From contig NZ_JACIJH010000007.1 in NCBI RefSeq assembly GCF_014199295.1, positions 124,001-188,000 on the forward strand: 64,000 nt of DNA, written 5' to 3'. Under the pieces are notes generated by a model, which searched no databases, had not been told where the DNA came from, and worked only from the letters and a program-made list of their open reading frames with translations. Below are positions 1 to 9,008 of the stretch, one piece after another (within the stretch, counting starts at the first letter, position 1; the number at the start of each line of letters is the position of its first letter). The DNA comes from Sphingopyxis panaciterrulae. Its GTDB lineage: Bacteria; Pseudomonadota; Alphaproteobacteria; Sphingomonadales; Sphingomonadaceae. The translations under genes and the position numbers were made by a program.

Positions 1-122
1 ACCGCGTCGATCGGCAGGCGGCCGATCGCCCAGCCTCCGATGACGGCGGCGATCATCGTCATCAGCAGGACAAGCCAGCGATGCGCGACCGACAGGGCGA
101 CGATGCGGTCGATCAGGCTCAA
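1..122 (-). CDS. czcA: CzcA-like heavy-metal RND efflux pump, N-terminal fragment
   Basis: Only the first 40 or so codons are inside the window; the gene runs off the left edge. The peptide begins LSLIDRIVALSVAHRWLVLL and continues to GRLPIDAV. This matches the amphipathic start and first membrane helix of CzcA/CusA inner-membrane pumps, where 'LPIDAVPD' follows the first helix. The start is a TTG overlapping the TGA stop of the upstream adaptor gene (TTGA), so translation is probably coupled. The metal specificity cannot be read from this piece. Confidence 0.8.
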   Translation of the reverse strand, partial: MSLIDRIVALSVAHRWLVLLMTMIAAVIGGWAIGRLPIDA

Positions 123-1255
123 TGTCCGTGCTCCGCTTCGCCTTTTCCGAGTTCGGCCTTGAGCGTGAAGCTGTTGGCCGCGGCGATCCGTTCATCGCCT
201 CTCAGGCCCGAGATCACGACGACATGGTCGCCGCTTTGGGGCCCCAGAACGATGGGTGTTGCCTTGAAGCCGTGATCGGTGCGGACGAACACGGTCGGCC
301 GCCCCTTGATCGTCTGGATCGCCCCATGCGGGACCAGAATCGAGCCCGCGTTCGCGCCCCGAAGCCGGATTGACGCCGTGACGGGCTCCCCGACGCGCCA
401 CTGCCCCGCGCGGTTGTCGATGATGGCGATGGCCGTCACCAGGCCCGTCGCCTCGTCGAGCACCGGCGATATGAAATCGACCTGCGCCGCCGATTTTCGG
501 TCGCCGGACAGAATCTCGATCGTCGATCCCGGTGCGACCTTGCCGGCATCGGCCGGCGACAGCGAAAGCGAGACCGCGACGCTGGAGAGGTCGGCAACGC
601 GGAACAGTTCGGCATCGGCCGCGACCGTCTGTCCCAGCGTGACGCTGCGCGCCACGACCTGGCCCGACAGCGGCGAAACGATCGCGATCCGGTTGAGCGC
701 GCCGCCGCCGCCACCCGCCGCCGCGACCTGTTGGCGGGCCAGGCGCAAGGCGATGCGCGCTTCGGCCGCGGCCGTGCGGGCCGCGACCAGATCCTGCTCG
801 GGCGAGACCCGTTCGTCGAACAGCCGCTGTTCGCGGCGCAGGGTCGATTCCGCGAGCGCCAGTCGCGCCTGCGCCGCTTCTACCTCGCCGTTGAGCAGCG
901 CGGCCTCGCGGCTTTCGATGATCGCCAGCGCCTGGCCGCGCCCGATCGGCTGGCCGAGATTGCGGGTCAGCGAAACCACCCGGCCCCCGATCGCCGCGGA
1001 TACGACCTGCATGCCCTGCGGATTGCCCTCGATGGTCGCCGGCACGGTCAGCGCTCCGGCGCCGCCGCGGACGACGGTGACCAGCTCGATTCCCGCGCGG
1101 TGAATCTGCTCGGCGCTGAGGTCGATCTCGCCGTCTTCGTCATCGTGCCCGGCTTCTTCCCCGGCGGGCGGAGTGGGTGCTTTTTCCTGACAGCCAGCCA
1201 CCAGCAGCGCGGTGCAGAGCGGCAGCATGATAATCCTGTGGAATGACATGATCAT
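119..1255 (-). CDS. czcB: CzcB-like periplasmic adaptor (membrane fusion) subunit of RND efflux
   Basis: This 378-residue adaptor links the RND pump to the outer-membrane channel. The N-terminus has a lipoprotein signal with lipobox LVAGC near residue 22. A short acidic/His stretch (GHDDEDGE) follows and may bind metal. Next come a barrel-sandwich half, an Ala-rich coiled-coil hairpin (about residues 100-170) and a second barrel region (LGQTVAADAELFRVADL), the usual HlyD/CzcB order. The start codon overlaps the stop of the upstream CzcC-like gene (ATGA) and its stop overlaps the CzcA start, so the three form one operon. The family call is firm; Co/Zn/Cd versus Cu/Ag specificity is not determined. 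Confidence 0.9.
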   Translation of the reverse strand: MIMSFHRIIMLPLCTALLVAGCQEKAPTPPAGEEAGHDDEDGEIDLSAEQIHRAGIELVTVVRGGAGALTVPATIEGNPQGMQVVSAAIGGRVVSLTRNLGQPIGRGQALAIIESREAALLNGEVEAAQARLALAESTLRREQRLFDERVSPEQDLVAARTAAAEARIALRLARQQVAAAGGGGGALNRIAIVSPLSGQVVARSVTLGQTVAADAELFRVADLSSVAVSLSLSPADAGKVAPGSTIEILSGDRKSAAQVDFISPVLDEATGLVTAIAIIDNRAGQWRVGEPVTASIRLRGANAGSILVPHGAIQTIKGRPTVFVRTDHGFKATPIVLGPQSGDHVVVISGLRGDERIAAANSFTLKAELGKGEAEHGH

Positions 1256-2514
1256 TCTCCCAAAGCGGACGGTGCGCGCATCGTCAGCCGTTCGAGCTGC
1301 GCCTGGGCGAGGTGGTAGGAAAGCAGGGCGTCGATCGCGGCCAGCCGCGTCTCGGCCAGCGTCCGTTCGGCATCGAGCAGGTCGAGCTGGCCGAATTTGC
1401 CTTCGCGATAGCCGATGCGGGCGATGCGGGCGGTCTCCGCCGCCGCCGCGAGGGCAGGGCCCGTGGCGGTCGCCGCGGTCGTCGCCGCGTTCGCCAGGTT
1501 TGCCTGTGCGCGCGCGATGCTCCGGTCGGCTTCCATGGCCGCCAGGCGCCGCTGTGCATCCGCCCGCCGGCGTTCCGACGACGCCTGCGCGAGGGCGGCC
1601 TTGCCGCTGTTGAACAAGGGCAGGGGGATCGACAGGCCGATCAGCGCGGCGGTGTCGCCGGTCTCTTCGAGGCGGCGCGCGCCGGCGCTGACCGTCAGGT
1701 CGGGAATGCGCTGCGAACGGGCAAGGCGAACGCCCGCCTCCGCCACCGCGACATTGGCTTCCGCCTCGGCAAGCGCCAGGGTGTCCGCGCTGTCGATCGG
1801 TTCCAGCGGGCCGTAATGGCTCGCGACGCTGGCGAACCAGTCCTCATCCAGCGGCCCGGCAACGGGCGCACCGATCCGCCGAGAGAGGGAAAAACGCGAG
1901 GTCTCCACCAGCCGGCCGGTGCGCTCGACCTCCGCCTCCGCATTGATCCGCGCGAGCTCCGCCCGCTGCATTTCGATGGGCGAGGCGCGGCCGGCGCGAA
2001 CCCGCACCTCGGCGGCGCGCAGCGCATCCGCGGCGATCCGCGCTTGCTCGCGAGCCGTGACCAGCCTGCGCTCGGCCGCTACCGCCTCTGCATAGCTTTG
2101 GATGACGTCGGAACGCAGGTCGGCCTGTGCAGCCGCTGCCTGGATCGCGGCGCGACGCGCCTGCGCATCGGCTACGTCGATTCGGGCCGATCGCTTGCCG
2201 CCCAGTTCGACCGGCAATTCTATCGTGGCGGTGACCTCGGCTCCGCCCAAGGCGCGATAGGGACCGCTGCCCGCGACATTCTCTGCATCGATGGCAAGGG
2301 AGGGGTTGGGGCGCAGGCCCGCTATCTGCCGGCCGGCCTCGGCGGCGCGCAGTTCTGCCGCGGCGGCGTCGAGCGACGGAGAAGCAGCGCCCGCCAGCTC
2401 CAGCGCACGGTGCAGCGTCAGCGAAGGTGCTGTCCCGGCGGACGGCGCGATATGGGCCTGTGCCGCGCAGGCGCAGCACAGGGCGGCCAGCAGGGCCGCG
2501 ATCGATCGGTGCAT
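1252..2514 (-). CDS. czcC: CzcC-like TolC-family outer-membrane channel
   Basis: This 420-residue outer-membrane efflux protein has a cleavable signal peptide (LLAALCCACAAQAH) and two long Ala/Arg/Glu-rich helical repeats, the OEP pattern of TolC/CzcC proteins. The mature part begins with a 'LTLHRALELAGAASPSLDAA' segment typical of the first OEP helix. It lies 60 bases after the small His-rich gene and overlaps the adaptor gene by four bases. It should form the exit duct for the CzcB/CzcA-like pump. Confidence 0.9.
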   Translation of the reverse strand: MHRSIAALLAALCCACAAQAHIAPSAGTAPSLTLHRALELAGAASPSLDAAAAELRAAEAGRQIAGLRPNPSLAIDAENVAGSGPYRALGGAEVTATIELPVELGGKRSARIDVADAQARRAAIQAAAAQADLRSDVIQSYAEAVAAERRLVTAREQARIAADALRAAEVRVRAGRASPIEMQRAELARINAEAEVERTGRLVETSRFSLSRRIGAPVAGPLDEDWFASVASHYGPLEPIDSADTLALAEAEANVAVAEAGVRLARSQRIPDLTVSAGARRLEETGDTAALIGLSIPLPLFNSGKAALAQASSERRRADAQRRLAAMEADRSIARAQANLANAATTAATATGPALAAAAETARIARIGYREGKFGQLDLLDAERTLAETRLAAIDALLSYHLAQAQLERLTMRAPSALGE

Positions 2515-2574
2515 GATGGAATACTCCTGACAAGTCGGACCAGCCCGCTTCCGGCGCGGGCGAAGGAACGCATG

Positions 2575-2913
2575 TCAGGCGATGGGTGGCCTCAGGTCGG
2601 AACCGGCGGCGCCGTGCATGGGCCCCGCGATCTCTCGGGGCATAATGGGGCCGTCGATCGCAAGATGGGCGCCGTGGACCGCGGCACCGGTCAATATCAT
2701 CGTATGATGGCCATGGCATCCGCCATGCTGATGGGGCGCCGCCTTGCCGCTGTCGTCGGGATCCGAACTGGCGTCCGCGTCGTCATGGCCGGCGACCGAT
2801 GACGCCGACACGCCGTCTTCGCAGGCCACGGTTTCTGCGCCATGCGCAACAATCCCCAGTCCCAGCGAGAGGATGAGCAGCGAAGCCGCCAGCAGGATGA
2901 AGATACGAGGCAT
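2575..2913 (-). CDS. Small exported His-rich protein at the head of the metal-efflux operon
   Basis: This 112-residue protein has an N-terminal signal or anchor helix (IFILLAASLLILSLGLGIVA). A mature part rich in Asp, His and Cys follows (GHDDADASSDPDD, then HQHGGCHGHH near residues 61-70), a likely metal-binding run. It is the first gene of the czc-like operon. Small His-rich ORFs occupy this position in several sphingomonad metal-efflux operons, so a periplasmic metal-sensing or chaperone role is plausible. No named family was recognised, and the function is inferred from composition and position. Confidence 0.65.
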   Translation of the reverse strand: MPRIFILLAASLLILSLGLGIVAHGAETVACEDGVSASSVAGHDDADASSDPDDSGKAAPHQHGGCHGHHTMILTGAAVHGAHLAIDGPIMPREIAGPMHGAAGSDLRPPIA

Positions 2914-3053
2914 CGTGTCTATACCGTTACCGCGCGGTCCTGCTTGCCATCATCGGCGCGTGGATTCAAATCTAATGCGATTTCTTCGTCGGGACAAGGA
3001 AGGGCGGGGCAGGCCGTCGAGAGCCATCCAGCCCTTCCTCGTTCCGGGCGGCG

Positions 3054-5450
3054 TCATCTGAAGGAGAAATTGGCCCGCACACCGCAGCGGCGCCCTTCGC
3101 GCGGCTGGATCTGATAGACGACCTCGCCATTGATGTTGCGCGAGTTGAAGCCGACGCTGGCGTCGCGGTCGTTCAGCATGTTGTTGCAGAAGGCGCCGAG
3201 CCTTACCCCTTCCTTCTCCAGCGAGAAATTCAGGTTGACGGTGCTGTAGGAGGGCACCCAGGCAAGGTTGACCGGCGTGTCATATTGCTTGCTGCGATAG
3301 ATATAATCCATGCGCAGGGTCGCATCGAAGCCCGCGAAGGCCGGAGCGGTGAATTGCGCGCCGCCGTTGAACGAGTGCTTCGACGTGTTCTGGATACGCT
3401 TGCCGCTGGCATCGCCGCCGGGGAAGCCATAGATGTCGGCATTTTCGACATTGTAAGCCGAGAATACCGCATCGCGATATTTGGCGTCGTTCAGCGAATA
3501 TCCGACATTGAGGATAAAGCCATCGGTCAGGACGGCCGAGCCTTCGAACTCGATGCCTTTCACCCTCGATTTCGCGGCATTGGCGATTGCGGTCACGGTG
3601 CGGCTGACGCTCGCCACGAACAGCGTGTTGGAAACCTGCTGGTTGGTCCAGTCCACATAATAGGCCGCGATCGAGCCCGTCAGGCGCCGGTCGAGCAGGT
3701 TGAACTTCAACCCCGCCTCATAGCTCCAGGCCTTTTCGGGCTTGTAGGTCGCCCATTCGGGCAGGATGTTCGGATTGGCCGGCGTGGCCAGCACGGACAC
3801 GCCTGCATTGATGCCGCCCGACTTGGTGCCCTTTGCCGCGGACAGATACAGCGACAGATCATCACTCGGCCGATACTGAAGGATGACGCGCGGCGTGAAA
3901 TATTTGAAGTTCGCCTTTTCGAGGCCGGATCCCACTCCGCCGGGCGCGGCGCTCAGGAAGCTGTTGTCGATCTGCTTGTCTTCCCAGGTGTAGCGCCCTT
4001 CGGCGGAGACGATGAACTGGTCCGTCAGATTGAGGTCGACGGACGCGAAGGCCGACAGGAATTCGGCCCGCGCAGACGTGATTTCGGCAATCGGGATGAC
4101 GCCGTCCTCGATCACTGCGATCGTGTTGGCGACCGGATTCGGTCCCAGCGGCGTGTTGGTGATGATCTCGCCGCCCTGGCGGCGGGTCGAATCGACGTTG
4201 AGCCGGCTGTAATAGCCGCCGATGGCCCAGTTCAGGAACGAATTGCCGGTGGATTGCAGGCGCAGTTCCTGACTGATGGCGTCGCGCTTTTCCTTCGTGC
4301 CCGACAGCGTCTGCATCAGCAGCCGGCGCGGCGACGAGCCGGGCGCCCGCGGCGTCAGCAGAAAGATCGTGCCGTCCGGGCTGCGATCCTGGTCGGCCAG
4401 CGTGTCGAAGGTCCGATGATCGTAACCGGAGATCGACGTCAGCATCAGATTGTCCCACTCGGCCGTCACGGTCAGATTGCCGTGGACGGCTTCGCTGTCA
4501 CCCGCGAAGGCGCGGGGGTCGTAGGTGAAGTCTTCGTTGGGATCAGTGTGTAGTTCGCCGCGATAGAGCGTGCCGTATCCCGACGGCGCACCGCGGGACA
4601 CCGTCCGGCAGCACAGGTTGGGATCGTCGGTCGCGACGGCGTTGCGCGCGAAGGTGTTGACGTGGCTGTCCTCGTAGGAGAGCTGAAGCACCGCCTTCAC
4701 CCTGTCCGACATCTGGGCGAGCAGGCCTGCCCGGGCGAACCAGGTTTCGCGCGCGGAAAGCCGCTGGCCGCTGACAGCGTCCTTGTAATAGCCGCCGCTG
4801 TTGTCATAGCCCGCGTCGACGCGCATGGCGACCTGTCCGGGAAGCAGCGCGCCGTTGACGAAGCCCGTGATCCCGCGGCGCTCGCCGTCGCCGAGCACCG
4901 CCGAACCGCCGGTCTCGAAATCCATCGTCGGCTTCTTGGTGATATAGTTGATCGCGCCGGCGAAGCTGTTGCGGCCATATTGCGCGCTCTGCGGCCCGCG
5001 CAGGATCTCGACGCGCTGTATGCCCTCCATGAAGATGGTGGAACTGCTGAAACCGTCGATATAGACGCCGTCGATGAAGGTCGCGACGTTCGTTTCCTCA
5101 CCGGCGCGGCTCGACTGCGACATGCCGCGAATGACCGGACGCGCGGTACTGACGCCGCCGGGCGACGAGAAGTCGAACCCGGGGGTCTGCAGTGACAGGT
5201 CGTCCTGATTGTTGATGTTCCGCTCTGTCAGCGTCTCTCCGCTGAAGCTGGACACGGCGAGCGGCGCCTGGAGAATCGACTCCTCCTTGTTGCGCGCCGT
5301 CACGACGATATCTTCCTGCGCCCGCGACGACGAGGCGGAGGACTGGTTCGAGGGATCCTGGGCGTGGGCCGGTGCGGCCAGAAGCAGCGGCACGGACATG
5401 GCGGTCGCGATACCCGAACCCAATTTGAACCTGATCCCATTCATTTGCAT
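3054..5450 (-). CDS. TonB-dependent outer-membrane receptor
   Basis: This 798-residue receptor has a signal peptide ending in APAHA, a TonB-box-like segment (EDIVVTARNKEE), a plug domain (QAPLAVSSFSG ... RGPQSAQYGRNSFAGAINYITKKP) and a 22-strand-type barrel ending in aromatic ..ANFSFR. The family imports ferric chelates or, in sphingomonads, many organic compounds. Its promoter carries one copy of the palindromic element shared across this cluster, which ties it to the adjoining oxidative genes rather than to the metal operon on its left. Two in-frame ATGs lie six bases apart (5450 and 5444); the purine-rich GAGGGG fits the second slightly better. The ligand is unknown. Confidence 0.93.
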   Translation of the reverse strand: MQMNGIRFKLGSGIATAMSVPLLLAAPAHAQDPSNQSSASSSRAQEDIVVTARNKEESILQAPLAVSSFSGETLTERNINNQDDLSLQTPGFDFSSPGGVSTARPVIRGMSQSSRAGEETNVATFIDGVYIDGFSSSTIFMEGIQRVEILRGPQSAQYGRNSFAGAINYITKKPTMDFETGGSAVLGDGERRGITGFVNGALLPGQVAMRVDAGYDNSGGYYKDAVSGQRLSARETWFARAGLLAQMSDRVKAVLQLSYEDSHVNTFARNAVATDDPNLCCRTVSRGAPSGYGTLYRGELHTDPNEDFTYDPRAFAGDSEAVHGNLTVTAEWDNLMLTSISGYDHRTFDTLADQDRSPDGTIFLLTPRAPGSSPRRLLMQTLSGTKEKRDAISQELRLQSTGNSFLNWAIGGYYSRLNVDSTRRQGGEIITNTPLGPNPVANTIAVIEDGVIPIAEITSARAEFLSAFASVDLNLTDQFIVSAEGRYTWEDKQIDNSFLSAAPGGVGSGLEKANFKYFTPRVILQYRPSDDLSLYLSAAKGTKSGGINAGVSVLATPANPNILPEWATYKPEKAWSYEAGLKFNLLDRRLTGSIAAYYVDWTNQQVSNTLFVASVSRTVTAIANAAKSRVKGIEFEGSAVLTDGFILNVGYSLNDAKYRDAVFSAYNVENADIYGFPGGDASGKRIQNTSKHSFNGGAQFTAPAFAGFDATLRMDYIYRSKQYDTPVNLAWVPSYSTVNLNFSLEKEGVRLGAFCNNMLNDRDASVGFNSRNINGEVVYQIQPREGRRCGVRANFSFR

Positions 5451-5552
5451 AGTCCCCTCTGTCCAGTCCTGATCGGATGCGTCCGGATTCCCGTCGAATT
5501 TGCCATGGTCCGGATAGTCGGCCCAGGGCGGCCTCGGTCGAGCCGGTCCGCT

Positions 5553-5580
5553 ATATGTTATATAGACATAATGATATAAT
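5553..5580. promoter_or_regulatory. Cluster operator, copy 1 (upstream of the TonB receptor)
   Basis: An AT-only island in GC-rich DNA contains half-sites TTATAT and ATATAA in inverted orientation and the heptamer CATAATG. It lies about 105 bases before the receptor start. The same heptamer recurs in six other intergenic regions of the cluster. It is interpreted as a GntR-regulator site; no binding evidence exists. Confidence 0.5.
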
Positions 5581-5679
5581 AAAATGCCCTGTCAACCCGC
5601 ATTCGACAGGGGATGTTGTCAAGGCCGGCCTTGTCCCGGCTACGGGTCGCGTTTCGCGGAAAACCGAGGCTTTGCGGTC

Positions 5680-5710
5680 CGCCGGACCGGCGCAACAGGC
5701 CGGTCCGGCG
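5680..5710 (-). terminator. Strong hairpin downstream of the nitrilase-like gene
   Basis: A perfect 12-bp inverted repeat (CGCCGGACCGGC / GCCGGTCCGGCG) with a 7-base loop starts 31 bases past the nitrilase-like stop codon. It separates that gene from the TonB receptor gene, which has its own promoter element. No T-run follows, so it may be a weak or factor-assisted terminator or an RNA-stabilising hairpin. Confidence 0.45.
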
Positions 5711-5740
5711 CTGGCAGAGGCAGGGCGATTCGGGCGCGGC

Positions 5741-6811
5741 CTATCCCTGCCAGAAGCTGGTCCAGCGGAATTTGTCTTTCAGATAATCATAGGCGTCCCG
5801 CTTGGTTTCGGGCACCCGGGCAAGCCACATATTGGGATCGTAGCGTTCCCGATAATCGTCATAGACGTGCCGGTAGAGCGAGAAATGGACATCGGGGATG
5901 CGGTGGGCCTTTCGATAGGATTCCATGTCGAACACCGCGCGCCGCTTGGTCTCGAACTTGTCTGCCTCCGCCAGGACGACGCCCTTGGGGCCGAAGATGG
6001 CCGACCGGCCGACCCAGTCGTTCCGCGGCGCCTGTTCGACGAAATAATTGTCCGATGGCCGGAACGTGTCGATCGAATTGTTCACGATCGTGACGAAGAC
6101 ATCGTTGTGATAGGCGGTCAGGCGCATGTCGTGCCATTCGCAGCCGCCGGTGGCCGTGCGCAGGATGATCTCCGCGCCCTTGAGCGTCATGCAGCGGAAC
6201 AACTCCGGTTCGAACTGGACCGACGACAGGGAGATGTTGCCGATGTCGGTCCGCTCGACGGGGATGACCGCGTCCAGTCCGTACATTTCGACATAGCGGT
6301 CATAGACATCGTAGATCGTCGTGGTGAACTGCTCCACGCCGGGCCACATGCCGCGCATGTTGCGCTGCTTCCAGTGACGCGCGATCAACTCGCCCGTGGG
6401 CGCGATCAGCAACTGGGTGTTCATCGTGTGCCCGGCCCAGTCGTCGTCGAGCATCTGGCAGCCGAAGGCGATGTAGCAATTATACTGCCGGGCCTTCTTT
6501 CCCAACTCCTGAATCTCCGGACCGTCGGGGTGACGCGAGACGCGCAGATATTGCGCCAGGTCCCAGGGCGCGAAGCCGTGCAGCGGAAATTCGTGAAAGC
6601 ACAGAAGATCGCAGCGACCGCCGGTCTGTTGGGCCTTGTCGATCGCGTTCAGCATATAGGCGAGATTGTCGCGGATACCCGCTTCGGGATTGTCGCCGTC
6701 GACGGCACGGACGGGCGTCTGGACGATCCCGACCGCCACCTTGGCCGAGCGCAGGGGCGCGGTTTCATAGGTGCCGTCGTGTCGAACGAACCCATCGCGA
6801 CGTTGTGACAT
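5741..6811 (-). CDS. Nitrilase/amidase-superfamily protein lacking the catalytic cysteine
   Basis: This 356-residue C-N hydrolase-fold protein resembles aliphatic amidases. The catalytic Glu is present (FHEFPLHGF, E74) and so is the Lys (HWKQRNMRG, K148). The segment that should carry the nucleophilic Cys reads GNISLSSVQFEPELFR (191-206), with Ser or Val where 'ICxDxxxPE' is expected. Downstream LKGAEIILR still aligns with the amidase family (MKGAELIVR). It may be non-catalytic, use Ser, or be a binding or regulatory protein. It is transcribed divergently from the Rieske oxygenase across a shared operator, so a role in the same pathway is likely. The fold is firm; the activity is doubtful. 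Confidence 0.85.
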   Translation of the reverse strand: MSQRRDGFVRHDGTYETAPLRSAKVAVGIVQTPVRAVDGDNPEAGIRDNLAYMLNAIDKAQQTGGRCDLLCFHEFPLHGFAPWDLAQYLRVSRHPDGPEIQELGKKARQYNCYIAFGCQMLDDDWAGHTMNTQLLIAPTGELIARHWKQRNMRGMWPGVEQFTTTIYDVYDRYVEMYGLDAVIPVERTDIGNISLSSVQFEPELFRCMTLKGAEIILRTATGGCEWHDMRLTAYHNDVFVTIVNNSIDTFRPSDNYFVEQAPRNDWVGRSAIFGPKGVVLAEADKFETKRRAVFDMESYRKAHRIPDVHFSLYRHVYDDYRERYDPNMWLARVPETKRDAYDYLKDKFRWTSFWQG

Positions 6812-6871
6812 TGCTTTCTCCTCCGCTGAACATATTCTTGGCGGAGCCTATTGCATGAAGAGGAGTATTGC

Positions 6872-6894
6872 AATATCATTATGATGACATGATG
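6872..6894. promoter_or_regulatory. Cluster operator, copy 2 (between nitrilase-like and Rieske genes)
   Basis: The element reads ATATCATTATG followed by ATGACATGATG, containing the shared heptamer on the minus strand (CATTATG) and a GACATGATG tail also found upstream of other genes here. It sits about 27 bases before the Rieske start and 60 before the divergent nitrilase-like start, so one site could control both. Confidence 0.55.
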
Positions 6895-6920
6895 TTTTAA
6901 TTTCGAGGGCAACGCATCCT

Positions 6921-8105
6921 ATGCTGATCAACAATTGGTATGTGGCTTCCGAGGCGTCCGAAGTCGTCATGGGCAGCCCCAGGAAGGTTCGGATGCTGGG
7001 ATTCGACTTCGTCCTGTTTCGCGACGGAACCGGACGGGTGGCCTGCTTGTCGGACGTCTGCATCCACCGCGGCGCGTCGCTGAGCAAGGGGCGGTGCGAG
7101 GGTGACAGGGTGGCCTGCCCCTTTCACGGATGGGAGTTCGACGGCGAGGGGCGGTGCCAGAAGATTCCCGCCCTTGGCGACACCAAGGTACCGAAGCGGG
7201 GGCGCATCGACAGTTATCCGACGAAGGAGATTTACGGCTGGATCTGGGTTTTCCTGGGCGACCTGCCCGAGGACGAACGCCCCGAGCCGCCCACCCTGCT
7301 GCCCGAATATCACCAGACCGATGCGTGGCGCACCACGCGCATGGTGATCGAGGCGCCGGTGAACTGGACCAAGTTCGAGGAAAATTCGCTCGATACCGCG
7401 CATCTGTCCTTCGTCCACAAGGCGTTCGGCAACCGGATGGACCCGAAGGCGTCGCTGGTGCCGATCGAGCGCACAGCCTATGGCGCGCGCGTCGCCCGCG
7501 AGCGCACGCCGCCCAAGCCCGAGGCGAAAAGCGGCATATTAGGCGAACTGCTCGCCCAGCCGCGCGGCAAGACACGCGTCGAGCTGGAATTTTCGATATT
7601 GGGCCTGTGCCATCGCATCAATCCGACCTTCCGGCCGGGCATGGCGCAGGTGGTATTTTCGGCCTCGACGCCGATCGACCCGCACCACACCCGCCAGTTC
7701 GGCCTCCAGTCCCGCAACTATGCGATCGAACCCGACTATGACGCCGAGCGCCTGGAGGGTCGGCGCGTCGCGATCGGCGAGGATATCGCCGTGGTGTCCA
7801 CCGTCCGCCCCGCGGTCGGGCCGACGCCCTTCTCGGAAGAATTCCTGACGCGCGCAGACGAAATGGAAACGCGGTTCCGGACGATGCTATTCCGCATGAT
7901 CGAGGCCGGTTGGGAAATCGACTATGCGAAGGTCGAGGCGGAGTGGGACCGGAAAGTCTATGTCATCCCCAGCCCGGAACGCCGCAAGGACCCCAAGAAC
8001 TGGGTGCATGAAGCGGTCCCCATGACGCGGCCCCGCGATCCGGATTTCGGGTGGCATGCCCTGGCGGCCGAAGTTTGCCAGCCGGTGGCGGAGTCTTCTG
8101 AATGA
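6921..8105 (+). CDS. Rieske non-heme iron oxygenase, catalytic alpha subunit
   Basis: This 394-residue protein has a full Rieske motif, C47-x-H49 and C66-x2-H69 (CIH ... CPFH). It also has the mononuclear iron motif EN-x2-D158-x2-H161-x4-H166 (ENSLDTAHLSFVHK). It resembles vanillate-demethylase/PobA-type monooxygenase alpha subunits, which hydroxylate or dealkylate aromatic or amine substrates. It starts a three-gene run and its stop overlaps the next start (ATGA). No dedicated ferredoxin or reductase is encoded nearby, so electrons must come from a partner elsewhere or from a generalist system. The substrate is unknown. Confidence 0.93.
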   Translation: MLINNWYVASEASEVVMGSPRKVRMLGFDFVLFRDGTGRVACLSDVCIHRGASLSKGRCEGDRVACPFHGWEFDGEGRCQKIPALGDTKVPKRGRIDSYPTKEIYGWIWVFLGDLPEDERPEPPTLLPEYHQTDAWRTTRMVIEAPVNWTKFEENSLDTAHLSFVHKAFGNRMDPKASLVPIERTAYGARVARERTPPKPEAKSGILGELLAQPRGKTRVELEFSILGLCHRINPTFRPGMAQVVFSASTPIDPHHTRQFGLQSRNYAIEPDYDAERLEGRRVAIGEDIAVVSTVRPAVGPTPFSEEFLTRADEMETRFRTMLFRMIEAGWEIDYAKVEAEWDRKVYVIPSPERRKDPKNWVHEAVPMTRPRDPDFGWHALAAEVCQPVAESSE

Positions 8106-9007
8106 GCGGCGCCGCGCGCACGCCGGTCGCCGGTGCAGGGAGCATCGTGACGTTTCAGCCCGGCGACCTGCTTCTTGCGGCCAGCGATGTCGACGACCGC
8201 AACATCGACCTGCGCAACCATCGCGGGCCGGGGCGCATCCTGCACGTCGGTGCCGCGTTCGATGCGAAATCGACCCTGTGGACCGGCGTGGAAGGGCTGT
8301 TGGTCGGCCTGGCCATCGATCCGGCCGACGGCAGCGTCTGGGGTGCCGATCCGACCGCGAGAAAGCTGATCCACCTGTCCCCGGGCGGCGAGGCCCTGTC
8401 GGTTCCGGCGTTGCCCGAGCGGCCCTGGGGAACGGTCGTCTTCGATGCCGACGGGCGGATGATGCTGGGCGTGCACACGCGCCGGGGGCCGGCGCCCGAC
8501 GACATCTTGGGAGCGGCGAATCTCGTCCGCCTCGAAGGCGAGGGCTGGCGCGGCTTCACGCTGCGGTCGGACGGCGGCCACGCGGGTTTCCACCAGGTGT
8601 CGTCGATCGCGCTCAAGGGCGCGGTGGCGGCGCATCTGGCCGAAGGCGGGCGCCGGATATTCCGCCACGACCTCGATGCCGACCGGCCGCTCGATCCCTT
8701 GCTCGACATGGAATCCGGGGGCGGCGAAGGCCGCGTCTTCGGGGTTTGCGCGCTGGCGGAGGGCTGGCTGGCGGCCACCGGCGACAGCGTCCTGCATCTC
8801 GAAGAGCAGGGGCGGATCGTCGCCCGCTGGTCCATGCCGTCCGAACGGGGGTGGACGCGCGTGACCCCGGCGAAGAACGGCGAGGAATTCTTCGTCAATA
8901 ATTTTCTCGAAGGCGTGATCGAACGGCGGCGCGTCGCCGACGGACAAGTCGTGGCGCGCCATGACATAGGCCGGAAATGCGCGCTGTGCGGCGTCGCTGA
9001 GGTCTGA
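8102..9007 (+). CDS. SMP-30/gluconolactonase-like beta-propeller protein
   Basis: This 301-residue protein carries repeated blade-like segments (GLLVGLAIDPADGSVWGAD, WGTVVFDADGRMMLGV, HAGFHQVSSIALKG). These resemble SMP-30/strictosidine-synthase-type six-bladed propellers. Such proteins hydrolyse lactones or act as binding domains. No signal peptide is seen, so it is probably cytoplasmic. The C-terminus carries a Cys pair (CALCGV). The start overlaps the Rieske stop and the ABC binding-protein gene follows after one base, so the three are probably co-translated. Lactonase function is an inference from fold only. Confidence 0.6.
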   Translation: MSGAARTPVAGAGSIVTFQPGDLLLAASDVDDRNIDLRNHRGPGRILHVGAAFDAKSTLWTGVEGLLVGLAIDPADGSVWGADPTARKLIHLSPGGEALSVPALPERPWGTVVFDADGRMMLGVHTRRGPAPDDILGAANLVRLEGEGWRGFTLRSDGGHAGFHQVSSIALKGAVAAHLAEGGRRIFRHDLDADRPLDPLLDMESGGGEGRVFGVCALAEGWLAATGDSVLHLEEQGRIVARWSMPSERGWTRVTPAKNGEEFFVNNFLEGVIERRRVADGQVVARHDIGRKCALCGVAEV

Positions 9008-9008
9008 G

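Noticed and set aside
6180-6200. Cys207 of the nitrilase-like protein as a displaced nucleophile
   Set aside because: A Cys at the equivalent position after 'WRD/FR' also occurs in amidases that use the normal Cys, so it is not evidence for a moved active site.
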